Source: Cyanobacteriota bacterium (GTDB taxonomy: Bacteria > Cyanobacteriota > Cyanobacteriia > CACIAM-69d). Taken from it: DNA of 63,757 nt. Below are positions 43,331-54,676 of this stretch, one piece after another. The stretch covers positions 1 to 63,757 of the forward strand of contig JAKRSF010000004.1 of NCBI GenBank assembly GCA_022402445.1. Reading direction: 5' to 3'. Under the pieces are notes generated by a model. It did no database searches. It was given only the letters and a program-made list of their open reading frames with translations, and was not told where the DNA came from. Position 1 is the first letter of the stretch. Each line of letters starts with the position of its first letter. The position numbers were made by a program, and so were the translations under genes.

Positions 43331-44494
43331 CTAGCGCCGGGGTGGATCGCACCGATCGCCCAGGAGCACACTGCCACAGCCGCCGGAGGGGCGATCGCGC
43401 AGCATCGAGCGCACATCGAACGTGAAGGCGTCATAGATATCCTCGATCGTATCCGCCCGATCCTTACCATCAAGGCCAGCGGCGATCAGGCTCTCGGTGA
43501 CCGGTGGATCGGCGTAGTCCAGGGTGAGGCGGGCGGATTCGGCGGCGTTGAGAAAATGCAGGGTTTGCATCCCGCAACTGGTGCGCTCGGCCAGTTGTTG
43601 GGGATCAATCGGCGGCGCTGGGGATGGGGATGGGGTTTGGGCGCGATCGCGGCTGGCCCCGCGTCCCTTATCGGTGGCCGCACCCCCCTGCGCCTGCGGC
43701 GGCTGCACCAAATCCACCAGCGGTTCCGCCAACTCCTGACAGGCCCCCTCATCGCCACGCCCGCGCCCGTGGATACCGATCAACTCCCCCGCCGCATTGA
43801 GCACCGGGCCGCCGCTCATGCCCCGCCGCGTTGGGTTGTCGTAGAGGACGCTGTAGCCCCCGTCGCGGATGGGTGTCGGCTGCACCCAGGCGATTTGGCC
43901 ATCCGCCGAAGTCCGCTGGCGGCGGGCGGTTTCATCCCCCGGATCGGGCCAGCCGGATACCACCACGCGATCGCCCAATTGCAGGGTTTCCGAATTGCCC
44001 ATGACCGCCACGGGATAGGCGCGATCGCTCTGGAAACGCACCAGGGCCAGATCCAGCCCCTCGATCGCCGTGCCCAGATCATCCGCCTCCCGCCCGAAGG
44101 GGATGATATTGGTGCTGTCCGCCTCGTCATCGATAAAATGCACCTCGCCATCACTGGTGCGAATGCCGTAGACCACCTGGCGGGTGCGGACCACATGGAG
44201 GGCCGTCAGGGCGTAGTAGGTGTTGCCGGAGCGGGCCACCAGGACGCCGGAACCGGGGTTCCATTCCATCTGCGCTTCGATGTCCCCCTTTTGGAGCCCC
44301 TGGGCAATGACCACGGTCACCTGGGAGGCCACCGCGTCCACCTGGTCGTAGGTCAGGGCTTGGACGGCCCAGGTGGGGACGATCGCAATGATCGCGGCGG
44401 CCACGGCCCAGAGGATCCACCGCAACCACCGTCGGCGGGGCGATCGCGATCGCGCCCTTGGCCTTTGTTTCCCCTCAATCCTGCGCACGGCCAT
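43331..44494 (-). CDS. Membrane-anchored trypsin-like serine protease
   Basis: The 387-residue product starts with a basic stretch and one membrane segment (about residues 24-44), so it is probably anchored facing the periplasm or lumen. The chymotrypsin-fold triad is visible: His in YALTALHVV, Asp in GLDLALVRF and Ser in RRGMSGGPVLN. No PDZ domain follows, unlike Deg/HtrA proteases. The tail is a Pro/Ser-rich linker and a short C-terminal region with three Cys residues. Substrate is unknown. It lies next to the SLH porin gene on the same strand, 227 bases upstream. Confidence 0.85.
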   Translation of the reverse strand: MAVRRIEGKQRPRARSRSPRRRWLRWILWAVAAAIIAIVPTWAVQALTYDQVDAVASQVTVVIAQGLQKGDIEAQMEWNPGSGVLVARSGNTYYALTALHVVRTRQVVYGIRTSDGEVHFIDDEADSTNIIPFGREADDLGTAIEGLDLALVRFQSDRAYPVAVMGNSETLQLGDRVVVSGWPDPGDETARRQRTSADGQIAWVQPTPIRDGGYSVLYDNPTRRGMSGGPVLNAAGELIGIHGRGRGDEGACQELAEPLVDLVQPPQAQGGAATDKGRGASRDRAQTPSPSPAPPIDPQQLAERTSCGMQTLHFLNAAESARLTLDYADPPVTESLIAAGLDGKDRADTIEDIYDAFTFDVRSMLRDRPSGGCGSVLLGDRCDPPRR

Positions 44495-44929
44495 CTGGTA
44501 AATGGATCAACCCCTTGCAATGACATGAATGCGATCAACCCCCATCCCCGATCTCGTCGCCCTTAGGGAGTGGGGGAAGCCAAGGAAAATCGCCGTTGTC
44601 GAGACTTCCGCTTCTTTCGGTTCCCCGAGGGGGTCCGCAGGACGCATGGCAAAACGGCGACAACGGCGATCGCGAGGTCGGTTTCTTCGCGCATCCGTTC
44701 AACTCCTTTCTAAAGCCCTAGGACGCTGGGCTTGGGGGGGATGTTTCGCGATCGCGGGCGGGTGCGGCCCAAAACTCCGGGGGTAGTCCATTGGCGGCGG
44801 GTTGAGCATTTTGAGGATAATGGACCGGCTCTGGCTGTGGTCAGGGTCAACCTTGGCGATCGCAGTTTGGCGATTTTTTACTAGGGATGTGGGGCTGCCT
44901 CGGCGGGCCGCACTCCGGGATCTGGAACC
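44495..44929. other. Intergenic region upstream of dnaX
   Basis: These 435 bases separate the protease gene (minus) from dnaX (plus). A short open frame (44529-44786) encodes a basic, Arg-rich peptide without a ribosome-binding site and is not accepted as a gene. No structured element is obvious. Confidence 0.4.
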
Positions 44930-47176
44930 ATGGCTTACGAACCGCTCCACCATAAATATCGCCCGCAAACCTTTGGCCAGTTGGTGGGGCAACAGGCGAT
45001 CGCCACGACGCTCATCAATGCCCTGCGGCAGGAACGGATCGCTCCGGCATACCTATTTGCGGGGCCGCGCGGCACGGGTAAAACGTCGAGCGCCCGCATT
45101 CTGGCGAAGTCCCTCAATTGCCTCAGCAGCGATCGCCCGACGGAGGCTCCTTGCGGCGTGTGTGAGGTCTGCCGCGCGATCGCGAATGGCTCGGCGTTGG
45201 ATGTGGTGGAAATCGACGCGGCCAGCAATACGGGGGTGGACAATATCCGCGAGTTGATCGAGCGCGCCCAGTTTGCGCCGGTCCAATGCCGCTATAAGGT
45301 CTACACGATCGATGAATGCCACATGCTCAGTAATGCGGCGTTCAACTCGCTCCTGAAGACCCTCGAAGAGCCGCCCGATCGCGTGGTGTTTGTCCTGGCG
45401 ACGACGGATCCCCAGCGGGTGCTGCCGACGATTATTTCCCGCTGTCAGCGGTTCGATTTTCGCCGCATTCCCCTGGAGGACATGGTGGCGCACCTGGGGA
45501 CGATCGCGGCTAATGAGGCGATCGCGATCGCGCCGGAGGCGGTGACGTTGGTGGCGCAAATCGCCCAGGGAGGTTTGCGGGACGCGGAAAGCCTGCTCGA
45601 TCAACTGAGTTTGCTGCCGGAGGGGGTGTCCGTCGAGGCGGTGTGGGATCTCGTGGGGGCGGTGCCGGAGCGGGATTTGCTGGCCCTGGCGGAGGCGATC
45701 GCGGATAGTCAGGCGGAGGCGCTGATCGACTGTGCGCGGCGGCTGATGGATCGGGGCCGTGAACCGCTCATGGTGCTCCAGAATTTGGCGAGTTTCTATC
45801 GCGATCTGCTGGTGGCGAAACAGGCCCCGGCGCGATCAGATCTGGTGGCCCTGACGCCGCCCACCTGGGAACGGCTGTGTGCGTTTGTGCAGAGGCTGGA
45901 CCTGGGCACGATTCTGCACGGGCAGCAGCATTTGAAGGCGAGCGAGGTGCAGCTCAAAAATTCCACCCAGCCGCGTTTATGGCTTGAGGTGACGCTGTTG
46001 GGTCTGTTGCCGGAGGCGTTGCCGCGATCGCAGGAATCTACCCCGGTTTCAAGGCCAACGACTCGATCTGTCGCTGCACCAACGCCGACGCCCGCCCCCG
46101 CCGCGCCCGTTGCCCCAGCCGTTCCAGCCGCGCCCGCGCCCGCACCCGTCCCAGCCGTTCCAGTCGTTGCCGTTTCGCCCGCCGCGCCCGTGGTTTCGGG
46201 GGATGCGACCGATCGCCTAGCGCATTTGTTGGCGGATTTGTGCGATCGCCACATGATCGGCATTGAAAACGAAGACCTCCAGGCCCTGACGGTCACGATC
46301 GCCAAGGAAGCCCAGACCGACCCCGCCTTTGCGGCCCAGATGCTCACGGCGGTCCAGGGGGTTCTGCAAGGATCTCAAGGATCCATCCAGGGGGAGGGCG
46401 GGCCGGGAAAGCCGTCAGACGATAGGACTGCGATCGCCCCGGAGCGATCGCCCAGTCCTCCCCCGTTGGCCCCAGCGCCCCTGCCACCCCCGGCGGCGAC
46501 CCATGCCCCGGAACCCGCCCCGGAACCCGCCGCCGCCCCCGGCCTCTACGATTTGGCAGCCATTTGGCAGGCGATCGTGCCGCAGATCCAGCCCCACGCT
46601 GCCCAAATCCTGATCCGGCAGATGGCGCGTTTGCAATCGTTCGATGGGGCCACCGCGATCGTGGCGGTCAACGGTGCCAAGTGGGTGTCGCGGATTGAGG
46701 AAAAACGCCCCGCCCTCGAAGCGGCCCTCAAAAATCACTTCGGAACGGCCGTGCGGGTGCGGGTGCAAATCGGGACCGATGGATCGGCCACCAATGGCAA
46801 CGGCTCCAGTGCCAATGCAACGTTGGCGGCCCTGCCCACGCGATCGCCCGTCCCCGGACCGCCCCCTGCACCGGCTCAGACCATTGCGCCAGCGGTGGCA
46901 CCTGTGGCCGCCCCAGCACCGCCCATGGCCGATTCCGCCGGAACGATCGCGCCGCCGCCCCCCCGCCCAATCCAATCCAATCCAGTCCAGCCCAGTCCAG
47001 TTCCATCCAGTCCCAACCCGCCCCGCCCAGTCCAGGCCAGCCCCGGCCCAACCCATCCCGCCCCCGCCCCCGGCCCCGATGACGACGTGAACCGCGCCGC
47101 CCGCAACCTCGCCGACTTCTTCAATGGCGAAGTGGTCCACTTCCCCGACGACGGCGGCGATCCGGCCCCCTTTTAG
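44930..47176 (+). CDS. dnaX: DNA polymerase III subunits gamma and tau (DnaX)
   Basis: The 748-residue product is the clamp-loader ATPase. Domain I has KYRPQTFGQLVGQ, the Walker A motif GPRGTGKTSS, zinc-binding cysteines CGVCEVC, the DEC(H) box YTIDECHML and the sensor SRC motif IISRCQRF. Residues about 370-540 and 630-735 are Pro/Ala-rich linkers flanking a conserved C-terminal domain (about 555-625). Unlike several cyanobacterial dnaX genes, the P-loop region is uninterrupted, so no intein is present. The ATG at 44930 gives the family start. Confidence 0.95.
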   Translation: MAYEPLHHKYRPQTFGQLVGQQAIATTLINALRQERIAPAYLFAGPRGTGKTSSARILAKSLNCLSSDRPTEAPCGVCEVCRAIANGSALDVVEIDAASNTGVDNIRELIERAQFAPVQCRYKVYTIDECHMLSNAAFNSLLKTLEEPPDRVVFVLATTDPQRVLPTIISRCQRFDFRRIPLEDMVAHLGTIAANEAIAIAPEAVTLVAQIAQGGLRDAESLLDQLSLLPEGVSVEAVWDLVGAVPERDLLALAEAIADSQAEALIDCARRLMDRGREPLMVLQNLASFYRDLLVAKQAPARSDLVALTPPTWERLCAFVQRLDLGTILHGQQHLKASEVQLKNSTQPRLWLEVTLLGLLPEALPRSQESTPVSRPTTRSVAAPTPTPAPAAPVAPAVPAAPAPAPVPAVPVVAVSPAAPVVSGDATDRLAHLLADLCDRHMIGIENEDLQALTVTIAKEAQTDPAFAAQMLTAVQGVLQGSQGSIQGEGGPGKPSDDRTAIAPERSPSPPPLAPAPLPPPAATHAPEPAPEPAAAPGLYDLAAIWQAIVPQIQPHAAQILIRQMARLQSFDGATAIVAVNGAKWVSRIEEKRPALEAALKNHFGTAVRVRVQIGTDGSATNGNGSSANATLAALPTRSPVPGPPPAPAQTIAPAVAPVAAPAPPMADSAGTIAPPPPRPIQSNPVQPSPVPSSPNPPRPVQASPGPTHPAPAPGPDDDVNRAARNLADFFNGEVVHFPDDGGDPAPF

Positions 47177-47257
47177 AACCCGCCAGGGCCATCCAGATTC
47201 AAGACCCCGGTGCCAATGCCGTTAGGATGTGGCCGTAGCCACCGGAGCTTTGCCACC

Positions 47258-48733
<1,476 letters not shown>

Positions 48734-48805
48734 AGCATTGACCCCAAACCAACCGCCCCCACAATGAAATAATCAACCTTCTTCACCAGGAGTTTTACGC
48801 CACCA

Positions 48806-49486
48806 ATGCCAACAGACACCACAGGTGATGGCCCCATCAACCCATCAATCAATCTATTAATTGTTGATGACCATCGCCTCATGCTGGATGGAACCGCAAC
48901 CCTACTAAAACATCACTTTCCCCTGGGCATCATTCAAACGGCGCAAAGCGTCATGGAAGCCCGTGAACGGATACAACAACGGCCGCCAGATCTACTGCTC
49001 ATTGATCTTTGCCTACCCGAACAATGGGGCGATGAAGCAACGATTACCACCGGCCTTGAATTCCTTCAGGAATTGATGGGCCAGTATCCGGACTTGAATC
49101 TCACCATCCAAAGCAGCAACCTCAAAGCCCTAATCCGCATCCTCCCTGACCTGGACTCGCACCACGGGGGCTTAACCCTCGTCGATAAAAGCTCCTCCCC
49201 CGAGGAACTGCTCAGAAAGGTTGATTGGGCTATCAATGGTATTACCCACACCAAAGAAATTCAAGGGAATCTAGAATTTCGTCCAGAGTGGCTTCATGTG
49301 CTGCATCTGGCCTTTGAGCAGGGGCTTCAGGATAAGGCGATCGCGCGGGAGATGAATCGATCTGAGCGCACCATCCGTCACTATTGGTCAAAGATTCAGG
49401 ATGCCCTATCGATCTATCCCGAGTCAGAGCACAACATGCGATCCCTAACGCAAATTCGAGCCCGTGAGGTGGGATTAATTGATTGA
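48806..49486 (+). CDS. NarL/LuxR-type response regulator
   Basis: The 226-residue product has an N-terminal receiver (LLIVDDHRLMLDGTATLL; phospho-acceptor in LLLIDLCLP; Lys in LTLVDKSSSP). A C-terminal LuxR-type helix-turn-helix follows (FEQGLQDKAIAREMNRSERTIRHYW is split over about residues 170-195). A short insertion sits between the acceptor Asp and the next helix (EQWGDEATITTG). It is followed 190 bases later by a histidine kinase on the same strand, its probable partner. The two genes have fewer HIP1 sites and lower GC than their neighbours. Confidence 0.88.
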   Translation: MPTDTTGDGPINPSINLLIVDDHRLMLDGTATLLKHHFPLGIIQTAQSVMEARERIQQRPPDLLLIDLCLPEQWGDEATITTGLEFLQELMGQYPDLNLTIQSSNLKALIRILPDLDSHHGGLTLVDKSSSPEELLRKVDWAINGITHTKEIQGNLEFRPEWLHVLHLAFEQGLQDKAIAREMNRSERTIRHYWSKIQDALSIYPESEHNMRSLTQIRAREVGLID

Positions 49487-49676
49487 TTTTAAGATCATTC
49501 AAGCCCAGGAAAGGTCTTGAAAAAGGTCGCCAATTTCTCCATTTTTTTCTTGAGTCAAACCTGAATTGATCGCGTCACTTGGATGAAGATCATTGCTTGT
49601 GTTGAAAAATCACTCGAAATACATGACAGCAAGGTGCGATCACAAGTGCAGTAAAACCATCATCTAAATTCACCCC

Positions 49677-51053
49677 ATGACCATTACCCTAGAGTCCCAC
49701 CATGCCCTAATGCGGCGGCTCGTATTCAGTATTTTGAGCGTCGTTGCCCTATCCAGCGCCATGGCAACCCTACTGCATTACCTTGAACCCGCCACGGCTC
49801 CCATTAATCTCATTGCACCGCCATTCTTATTCTTAAATTCAATTGTCCTATCCCTCTATCTTTACCGATATCCTCACCAGATTGCGCGAGTGGTCAATCT
49901 GGCCTGCCTCGGGGGAATTTTGCTCGTTGCGGGACCAAGCTGGTGGTTCACCCTGAGGGCTTTTCTGAATACGGAAGTAACGCTAATCCATACCCTGCCC
50001 CCCTTAACATCGGCCTTATTTTTACTGGATATTCTCCTGCTGATTGCCCTGCGACCGCAACACTTGATCTGGGCGGCAACTGTGCTGTGGGGCGCGATCG
50101 CGGGGCCAGTGCTAGTTTATCTACTGCTTAATCCGAGGGAATTACTAGCAATGAGAGGATTGGATTTATCCATCTCTCTGGGGCCGGCAATGGTCATTCA
50201 ACTCATTTTGATCAGCTTTTATAATCGTCTGCGACAAACAATTGAATGCCTTTATGCCGAACGCCTCCACTACGCCAATAAAATCCTTGAACGGCAAATT
50301 ATTCGACGACACGCGATCGAACAGGTTCGCGATCAACTTCATAATGGTCCCCTGCAATCCCTGGCCATACTTCTGCGGGATCTTCAGAGTCAACCCCTTT
50401 CAAGGGAAGAGATCGTAGAACGTTTAGGCTGTTTGAATTCAGAACTTCGCGCAGTTGGTCGTATCTCAACGGGGAAAACTACAGTCAAGCCCGAGATCAT
50501 CAATGACAGTTCACCAAAAGGCCATAGCTATAGTCAATCTTGGCTAGATATCGATACATTAGTACGTCAAGTCTTGCCCGAAGCAAGCGACCACATGCTA
50601 CGACTTGGGGAAGGGAGCAAAGTTGACCTCAGTCGGTCACTGCATTATCTGCTGACGGAGGTCTACGTCATTACAGTCAAACGCCCTTTGCCCCATTTTC
50701 AAACTATTGACATTAAAGTCCGAAATTTTGCGCCCTTTGCGGATGACTTCCTCAATTTCGACATGAAACGAGATATCTGTCTGTGGCTAGAGGAAGCCCT
50801 ATGCAATGTTGGTAAACATGCCTGCGGTGCGACGCGATTGACAGCGATCGGTCACTATGATGACGTTCATCAGCGGTATTGTCTGAGTGTGCGGGACAAT
50901 GGTACTGGGACCATTCCACAGGACCGACCGGCACGCCTTGGCGATCGCCTTGCGATGCAGCTAGGCGGCCAGTTCCATTGGCAAAATCTCGACGGCGGTG
51001 GAGTGCTTTGCCAACTGACCTGGCCGGTGGATGTGTCACAGCCCCAGGCTTGA
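49677..51053 (+). CDS. NarX/DegS-type (HisKA_3) membrane histidine kinase
   Basis: The 458-residue product has an N-terminal membrane domain of about six hydrophobic segments (residues 12-185). A dimerisation helix follows with the phospho-His in RDQLHNGPLQSL, then a weakly conserved ATPase domain. The N box is EEALCNVGKHA and the G1 box VRDNGTGTI. A region of about 120 residues separates the His helix from the ATPase domain, longer than usual. It probably signals to the response regulator encoded just upstream. The stimulus is unknown. The tail-to-tail neighbour is the RTX-CHRD gene, 69 bases away. Confidence 0.82.
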   Translation: MTITLESHHALMRRLVFSILSVVALSSAMATLLHYLEPATAPINLIAPPFLFLNSIVLSLYLYRYPHQIARVVNLACLGGILLVAGPSWWFTLRAFLNTEVTLIHTLPPLTSALFLLDILLLIALRPQHLIWAATVLWGAIAGPVLVYLLLNPRELLAMRGLDLSISLGPAMVIQLILISFYNRLRQTIECLYAERLHYANKILERQIIRRHAIEQVRDQLHNGPLQSLAILLRDLQSQPLSREEIVERLGCLNSELRAVGRISTGKTTVKPEIINDSSPKGHSYSQSWLDIDTLVRQVLPEASDHMLRLGEGSKVDLSRSLHYLLTEVYVITVKRPLPHFQTIDIKVRNFAPFADDFLNFDMKRDICLWLEEALCNVGKHACGATRLTAIGHYDDVHQRYCLSVRDNGTGTIPQDRPARLGDRLAMQLGGQFHWQNLDGGGVLCQLTWPVDVSQPQA

Positions 51054-51122
51054 GCCAAGGCCTCCTAGGTGTTTTGGCCGGAGGATGCGATCGCGGCGGC
51101 CATGGAGCATCAGCCACAAGCC

Positions 51123-52400
51123 CTAGACTTTCGATACATCAATTTCATTGAGCTTACCGCGCACATCGCCAAAATAGGTTTGACTTGTCGTGTGGAGATT
51201 GAAGTACAGCTCCCCCTTCTGGGCAATTTGGTACATCCCCGCGATCGTCTTCACCTTATCTGGCAGTCCCGGAATGATCGGACATCCAGCGGTAAATGCC
51301 CCAACAATTCCTTCTCCGGCCGCCGTTGTATTTTCGATGTCCTCATTCAAAATGGTCAAAGAAAAGCGACCATCATCTCTGAAATTTTCCTGGACATCCC
51401 CCATCAAATCAAAATTCACCATAATTGGGCCGAGTTGATCCGGCAGCCCACAGTGAATGTGGAACATTGAAATCTTATTAATGTCGATGTTTTCCACCTC
51501 CACATCAACATAGGCTTTTGACAAATCGTTGCTAAAGCGCAGGATGCCATGCCCCCGAGAAAGACGCTCATTGCGCGGGGTTGAAGGCTCGGTTGATTTG
51601 AACTGCTCCGGCGTGAGGGGAGGCGTATCTTCCTCTTCACCCGGCTCCTGTTGAGGGCTCAAAAATGCTTCATAGGCAAAGCCAATTGAATCCCCTTGGG
51701 CGGGATTGAGGTCAATATTCAAGGGTGGGGTGTTGGTGTCAGCCACGCGGCCGATCGCGCCATGGCCGTCGGAGCCTCCACCCATGTGATGACCACCCGA
51801 TGCCGTACCCATGAAATCACTGACCTCTAGGGTGCCCAGGAGCGTATTTTGGAGGAGAAGAGCCGTGTTCCTAGGGGTGCCTGATGGGTCGCGTGGGGTG
51901 ATGCGAACATCGCCACCAATCTGTTCTAGGATCAGATCATTAAAGGTAATATCCGTTGGAAGATGGATATGATCTTCGCCATCCGTAAAGTCGGTGATGA
52001 CGTCAATGGTTGGCAGGGGATCAGCACTACTGAGGTGGAAATGATCGCGCCCTGCACCGCCGGTTAGGATGTCGTTGCCGAGATCGCCATACAGGGCATC
52101 ATCACCGCTTCCGCCGATAAGAATATCGCTATCTTTGCCCCCTAGGAGGGTGTCATTGCCGTCACTGCCAATGAGGGTGTCATTGCCCCGATTGCCGCTG
52201 AGGATGCGAGCATTTCCCGCATTGGCCGCCAGATCATCGCCATCAAGCAGCAGGAGAAGATCGGGAAAAGGTGAAGCCTGGGCTGCAATGATGAATGGGA
52301 TTTGTTGAGGTAATGGCGGGCTGAAGTTCCAGATGTCGTTTCCTGGAGTTCCTTGAATAATGTCAAAGGGGGTCTGGGGGGTGCCGAGTAGTATTTCCAT
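51123..52400 (-). CDS. Secreted RTX (hemolysin-type calcium-binding) protein with CHRD domain
   Basis: The 425-residue product has N-terminal RTX nonapeptide repeats (about residues 75-125) such as GNRGNDTLIG, GNDTLLGGKDSD and GGSGDDALYG, which bind calcium. A linker follows, then a C-terminal CHRD domain (about 270-420; ISMFHIHCG, GELYFNLHT, FGDVRGKL). There is no N-terminal signal peptide, as expected for type I secretion substrates, although the RTX repeats are unusually at the N-terminus. It may be an extracellular or cell-surface protein. It converges on the two-component kinase gene. Confidence 0.85.
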   Translation of the reverse strand: MEILLGTPQTPFDIIQGTPGNDIWNFSPPLPQQIPFIIAAQASPFPDLLLLLDGDDLAANAGNARILSGNRGNDTLIGSDGNDTLLGGKDSDILIGGSGDDALYGDLGNDILTGGAGRDHFHLSSADPLPTIDVITDFTDGEDHIHLPTDITFNDLILEQIGGDVRITPRDPSGTPRNTALLLQNTLLGTLEVSDFMGTASGGHHMGGGSDGHGAIGRVADTNTPPLNIDLNPAQGDSIGFAYEAFLSPQQEPGEEEDTPPLTPEQFKSTEPSTPRNERLSRGHGILRFSNDLSKAYVDVEVENIDINKISMFHIHCGLPDQLGPIMVNFDLMGDVQENFRDDGRFSLTILNEDIENTTAAGEGIVGAFTAGCPIIPGLPDKVKTIAGMYQIAQKGELYFNLHTTSQTYFGDVRGKLNEIDVSKV

Positions 52401-52935
52401 GTTACTTTCTCGAAAAATCAGGCTGGTATGGGGCGTTCAGGGGAATCTAGCTATATTTCCTTCAGGGAACTCTGAAGTGTAGGGAAAAATTGTGATACCA
52501 AGGCCAGGTTGACCCTGGAATATATAGGGCACTGATGCTCCCTAATGGGCAGATTGCCAAGCTGGGTTGGGTTGCTAAGACGCCTGCCTTGGCGATCGCC
52601 TTAGGGGTGTTGTGGCGACGATTTTGATTGGATGATTTTGATTTTAAGGAGCGGGTTTGCTGGCGTCATTACTGATTGCGGCAAGATTACTTTGCCGTTT
52701 TCGGCAATGGGGTTTTATGGCTGCGTCTATTCCCTGAGGCCAGCGCGATGAATGGGGGCGATCCGGTTATGGATGCCCGTGGCTTTTCCGCTTGATGGAG
52801 AGGCGTGATGGGGAAGCGGCTGGGGATGGGGGGGTGACGCGTTGCCCACGACAAAGCCCCTCAGGCGCTGGCTGGTGTGCCGTGGCCTAAGGGGCTCCAT
52901 GGGGGGATGTTGTTTAGGGGGCGGCGCGGATGCCC
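52401..52935. other. Intergenic region with one terminator
   Basis: These 535 bases hold the 5-prime flank of the RTX-CHRD gene and the 3-prime flank of the next minus-strand gene. T-rich stretches (52610-52650) resemble promoter DNA. The only clear element is the hairpin at 52855-52896. No coding sequence is supported. Confidence 0.45.
52855..52896 (-). terminator. Hairpin terminator downstream of the Pro/acidic hypothetical gene
   Basis: AGCCCCT-C-AGGC (52855-52866) pairs with GCCT-A-AGGGGCT (52885-52896), an 11-pair stem with one internal mismatch. On the minus strand the stem is followed by TTTGT. It lies 40-80 bases past the stop codon at 52936. Confidence 0.6.
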
Positions 52936-54249
52936 CTAGGGTTTGCGGGGGGGGCGATTGCCCGTGCGTTCCGGCCGTTCTGAGCGTTCTGGCCGGTTAG
53001 ACCGGTTGCCGGTGCGGGGCCGATCTTCCCGGGGGCCGCGATCGCCGCGCTCATCCTGGGAACGGGGTTTACCCTTGGGACCGCCCTTCTGGAACGGTTT
53101 GCGCTTTTGGGGGGGCAGCGGCGCGATCGCGGTAGCCGCCACCAGCGCCAGTTGATTGCCCCGCCGCTCCGCCACCAGATCCCAGAAATAGCCCGTGGGC
53201 CGCTCGCTCAACTGGCCCTCTAGGCGAATTTTGAACGCCTTAGCCTTTTGCTTCTCTGATCGCGGCGTCTGGCGGATCTTAACCGTCACACAGGATTCCT
53301 CCTGGGACTGGTGGACCACCGCCCCCCGAATCGAAAACTGATTTTCGCCAATGGACTGGAGGGGCGCGATCGCCGGAGCCGCCTGGGCATTGCCGTCCGC
53401 CCCGTCATCGGTCGTTGCACCGGTCCCCTCACCGGCCTTGTCCTCAACGGTTGCGTCGGTTGTTGCGTCCGCCTTCCCATCGGCTTGGTCGGCGATCGCT
53501 TCATCGGGGGAGCCGTCAGCCTTCTCGTCCGCCGGGGTCACCGCCTCCGGATCCGCCACCCCAGGGGCACTAGGGCTCGGGTCCTCTGCCCCTTTAACTT
53601 CAGGTTCAGCTTCAACCTCAGCCACCGCCTCCGTTGCCGCCGCCCGGTCTGCCCCCCCCCGTTTCAGGGTTTCCGGCTCCCAAATCCCCACGATCTGCAC
53701 ATGGAGATCCTCCGTCCGGGTGCGGGGATAGGCCACCCAGAGGTGATCCACCTCCAGATCCACATGGTTGCGGATTAGGCTCATCACCCGCCCCAGCAGC
53801 ACCGCATCGATTTCCGTCCCATCCGCCGCCAGCACCTTCCCTTGGGTGAACTGCTCCTCCGACGGCACATAGCGCCCCCGCACCAGGCCGATCGCCCGGT
53901 ACTGCATCGGCTCACTCGGCGGCGGCACCGGACAGGCATCCGCCGTCACACCGGGCAGGGTTTGGGCTCCGAGGGCCAGGGCCTCCGCCGTACTGGGCAG
54001 GTGGGTCACCTCCGGCAGCCGCTTGGGCATGGGGCGACTGGGCTTCGGGCGACCGGGCATGGGGCGCGGGGTGGCGGCGCGATCGTCCGTGGCGGGGGTC
54101 GCCGTCGCTGCGGCGGGGGCCGGGGGCGTTGCGGCCTTTTTCGGAATCACCTCCCGAATGACCGGCGGCTTCGGTGGCTTCGGCGGCACCGGACGCTGGG
54201 GCACAGACGGATTCGAGGCGGAGGAAGATGGATCGGAAGCAGGGGACAT
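52936..54249 (-). CDS. Conserved cyanobacterial protein with Pro-rich and charged low-complexity arms
   Basis: The 437-residue product has three parts. Residues 1-85 are Pro/Lys/Ala-rich. Residues about 105-205 are an ordered domain (MQYRAIGLVRGRYVPSEEQF, AVLLGRVMSLIRNHVDLE, HLWVAYPRT, HVQIVGIWEPE). Residues 210-290 are acidic, and the last 140 residues end in a strongly basic Arg/Gly-rich tail. I recall the middle domain in other cyanobacteria without a known function. The basic tail and the KIRLEGQL-type beta segment suggest RNA or nucleic-acid binding, but that is inference. The start ATG (54249) has an ideal AAGGAGG site. Confidence 0.65.
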   Translation of the reverse strand: MSPASDPSSSASNPSVPQRPVPPKPPKPPVIREVIPKKAATPPAPAAATATPATDDRAATPRPMPGRPKPSRPMPKRLPEVTHLPSTAEALALGAQTLPGVTADACPVPPPSEPMQYRAIGLVRGRYVPSEEQFTQGKVLAADGTEIDAVLLGRVMSLIRNHVDLEVDHLWVAYPRTRTEDLHVQIVGIWEPETLKRGGADRAAATEAVAEVEAEPEVKGAEDPSPSAPGVADPEAVTPADEKADGSPDEAIADQADGKADATTDATVEDKAGEGTGATTDDGADGNAQAAPAIAPLQSIGENQFSIRGAVVHQSQEESCVTVKIRQTPRSEKQKAKAFKIRLEGQLSERPTGYFWDLVAERRGNQLALVAATAIAPLPPQKRKPFQKGGPKGKPRSQDERGDRGPREDRPRTGNRSNRPERSERPERTGNRPPRKP

Positions 54250-54676
54250 AGAACCTCCTTGCGGTGTCAGGCAGACGAACCAGTGGACCTGCGATCGCCC
54301 GAGTTCGCCAACTGTCCCCCCGATCGCCCAGCAACCGCACCATCACCGGCCTTGAAACCAGTGCAGCAGTGAGCGGGGCAACAGGGCCAGGGCCTAGGTC
54401 AGCGCAGGGGCGATCGCCGTCAAAACGGTCAAAACGCTTGCCAAATGGTAGGAAAACGTTCGTCAAAATTGAAGCAACCAGTTTGCCTATTCTACTGAAT
54501 CCATGTTGCCGCCACGCAGGTCCGCAATCCCTGGCGGATTTTTGGCCGTTTTCGCCCCCGCCGCCGGTCGCCGCGCCCCGCGATCGCCCCGCCGCCGCCC
54601 CCCCGATCGCCCCCGGATCACCCTAAGATGGGCCAAGACCCAGTAAACCCCTAAGCAATCCAAAGGCAGAACAACC
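54250..54676. other. Divergent intergenic region
   Basis: These 427 bases lie between the minus-strand hypothetical gene and the TPR gene. AAGGAGG at 54253-54259 (read on the minus strand) is the only clear signal. Open frames here look like shadows. Confidence 0.4.

Noticed and set aside
44529-44786. 85-codon Arg-rich open frame before dnaX
   Set aside because: No ribosome-binding site, no recognisable product, composition like spacer DNA.
44930-45500. Intein in dnaX
   Set aside because: The P-loop and following motifs are continuous and contain no Hint-domain motifs.
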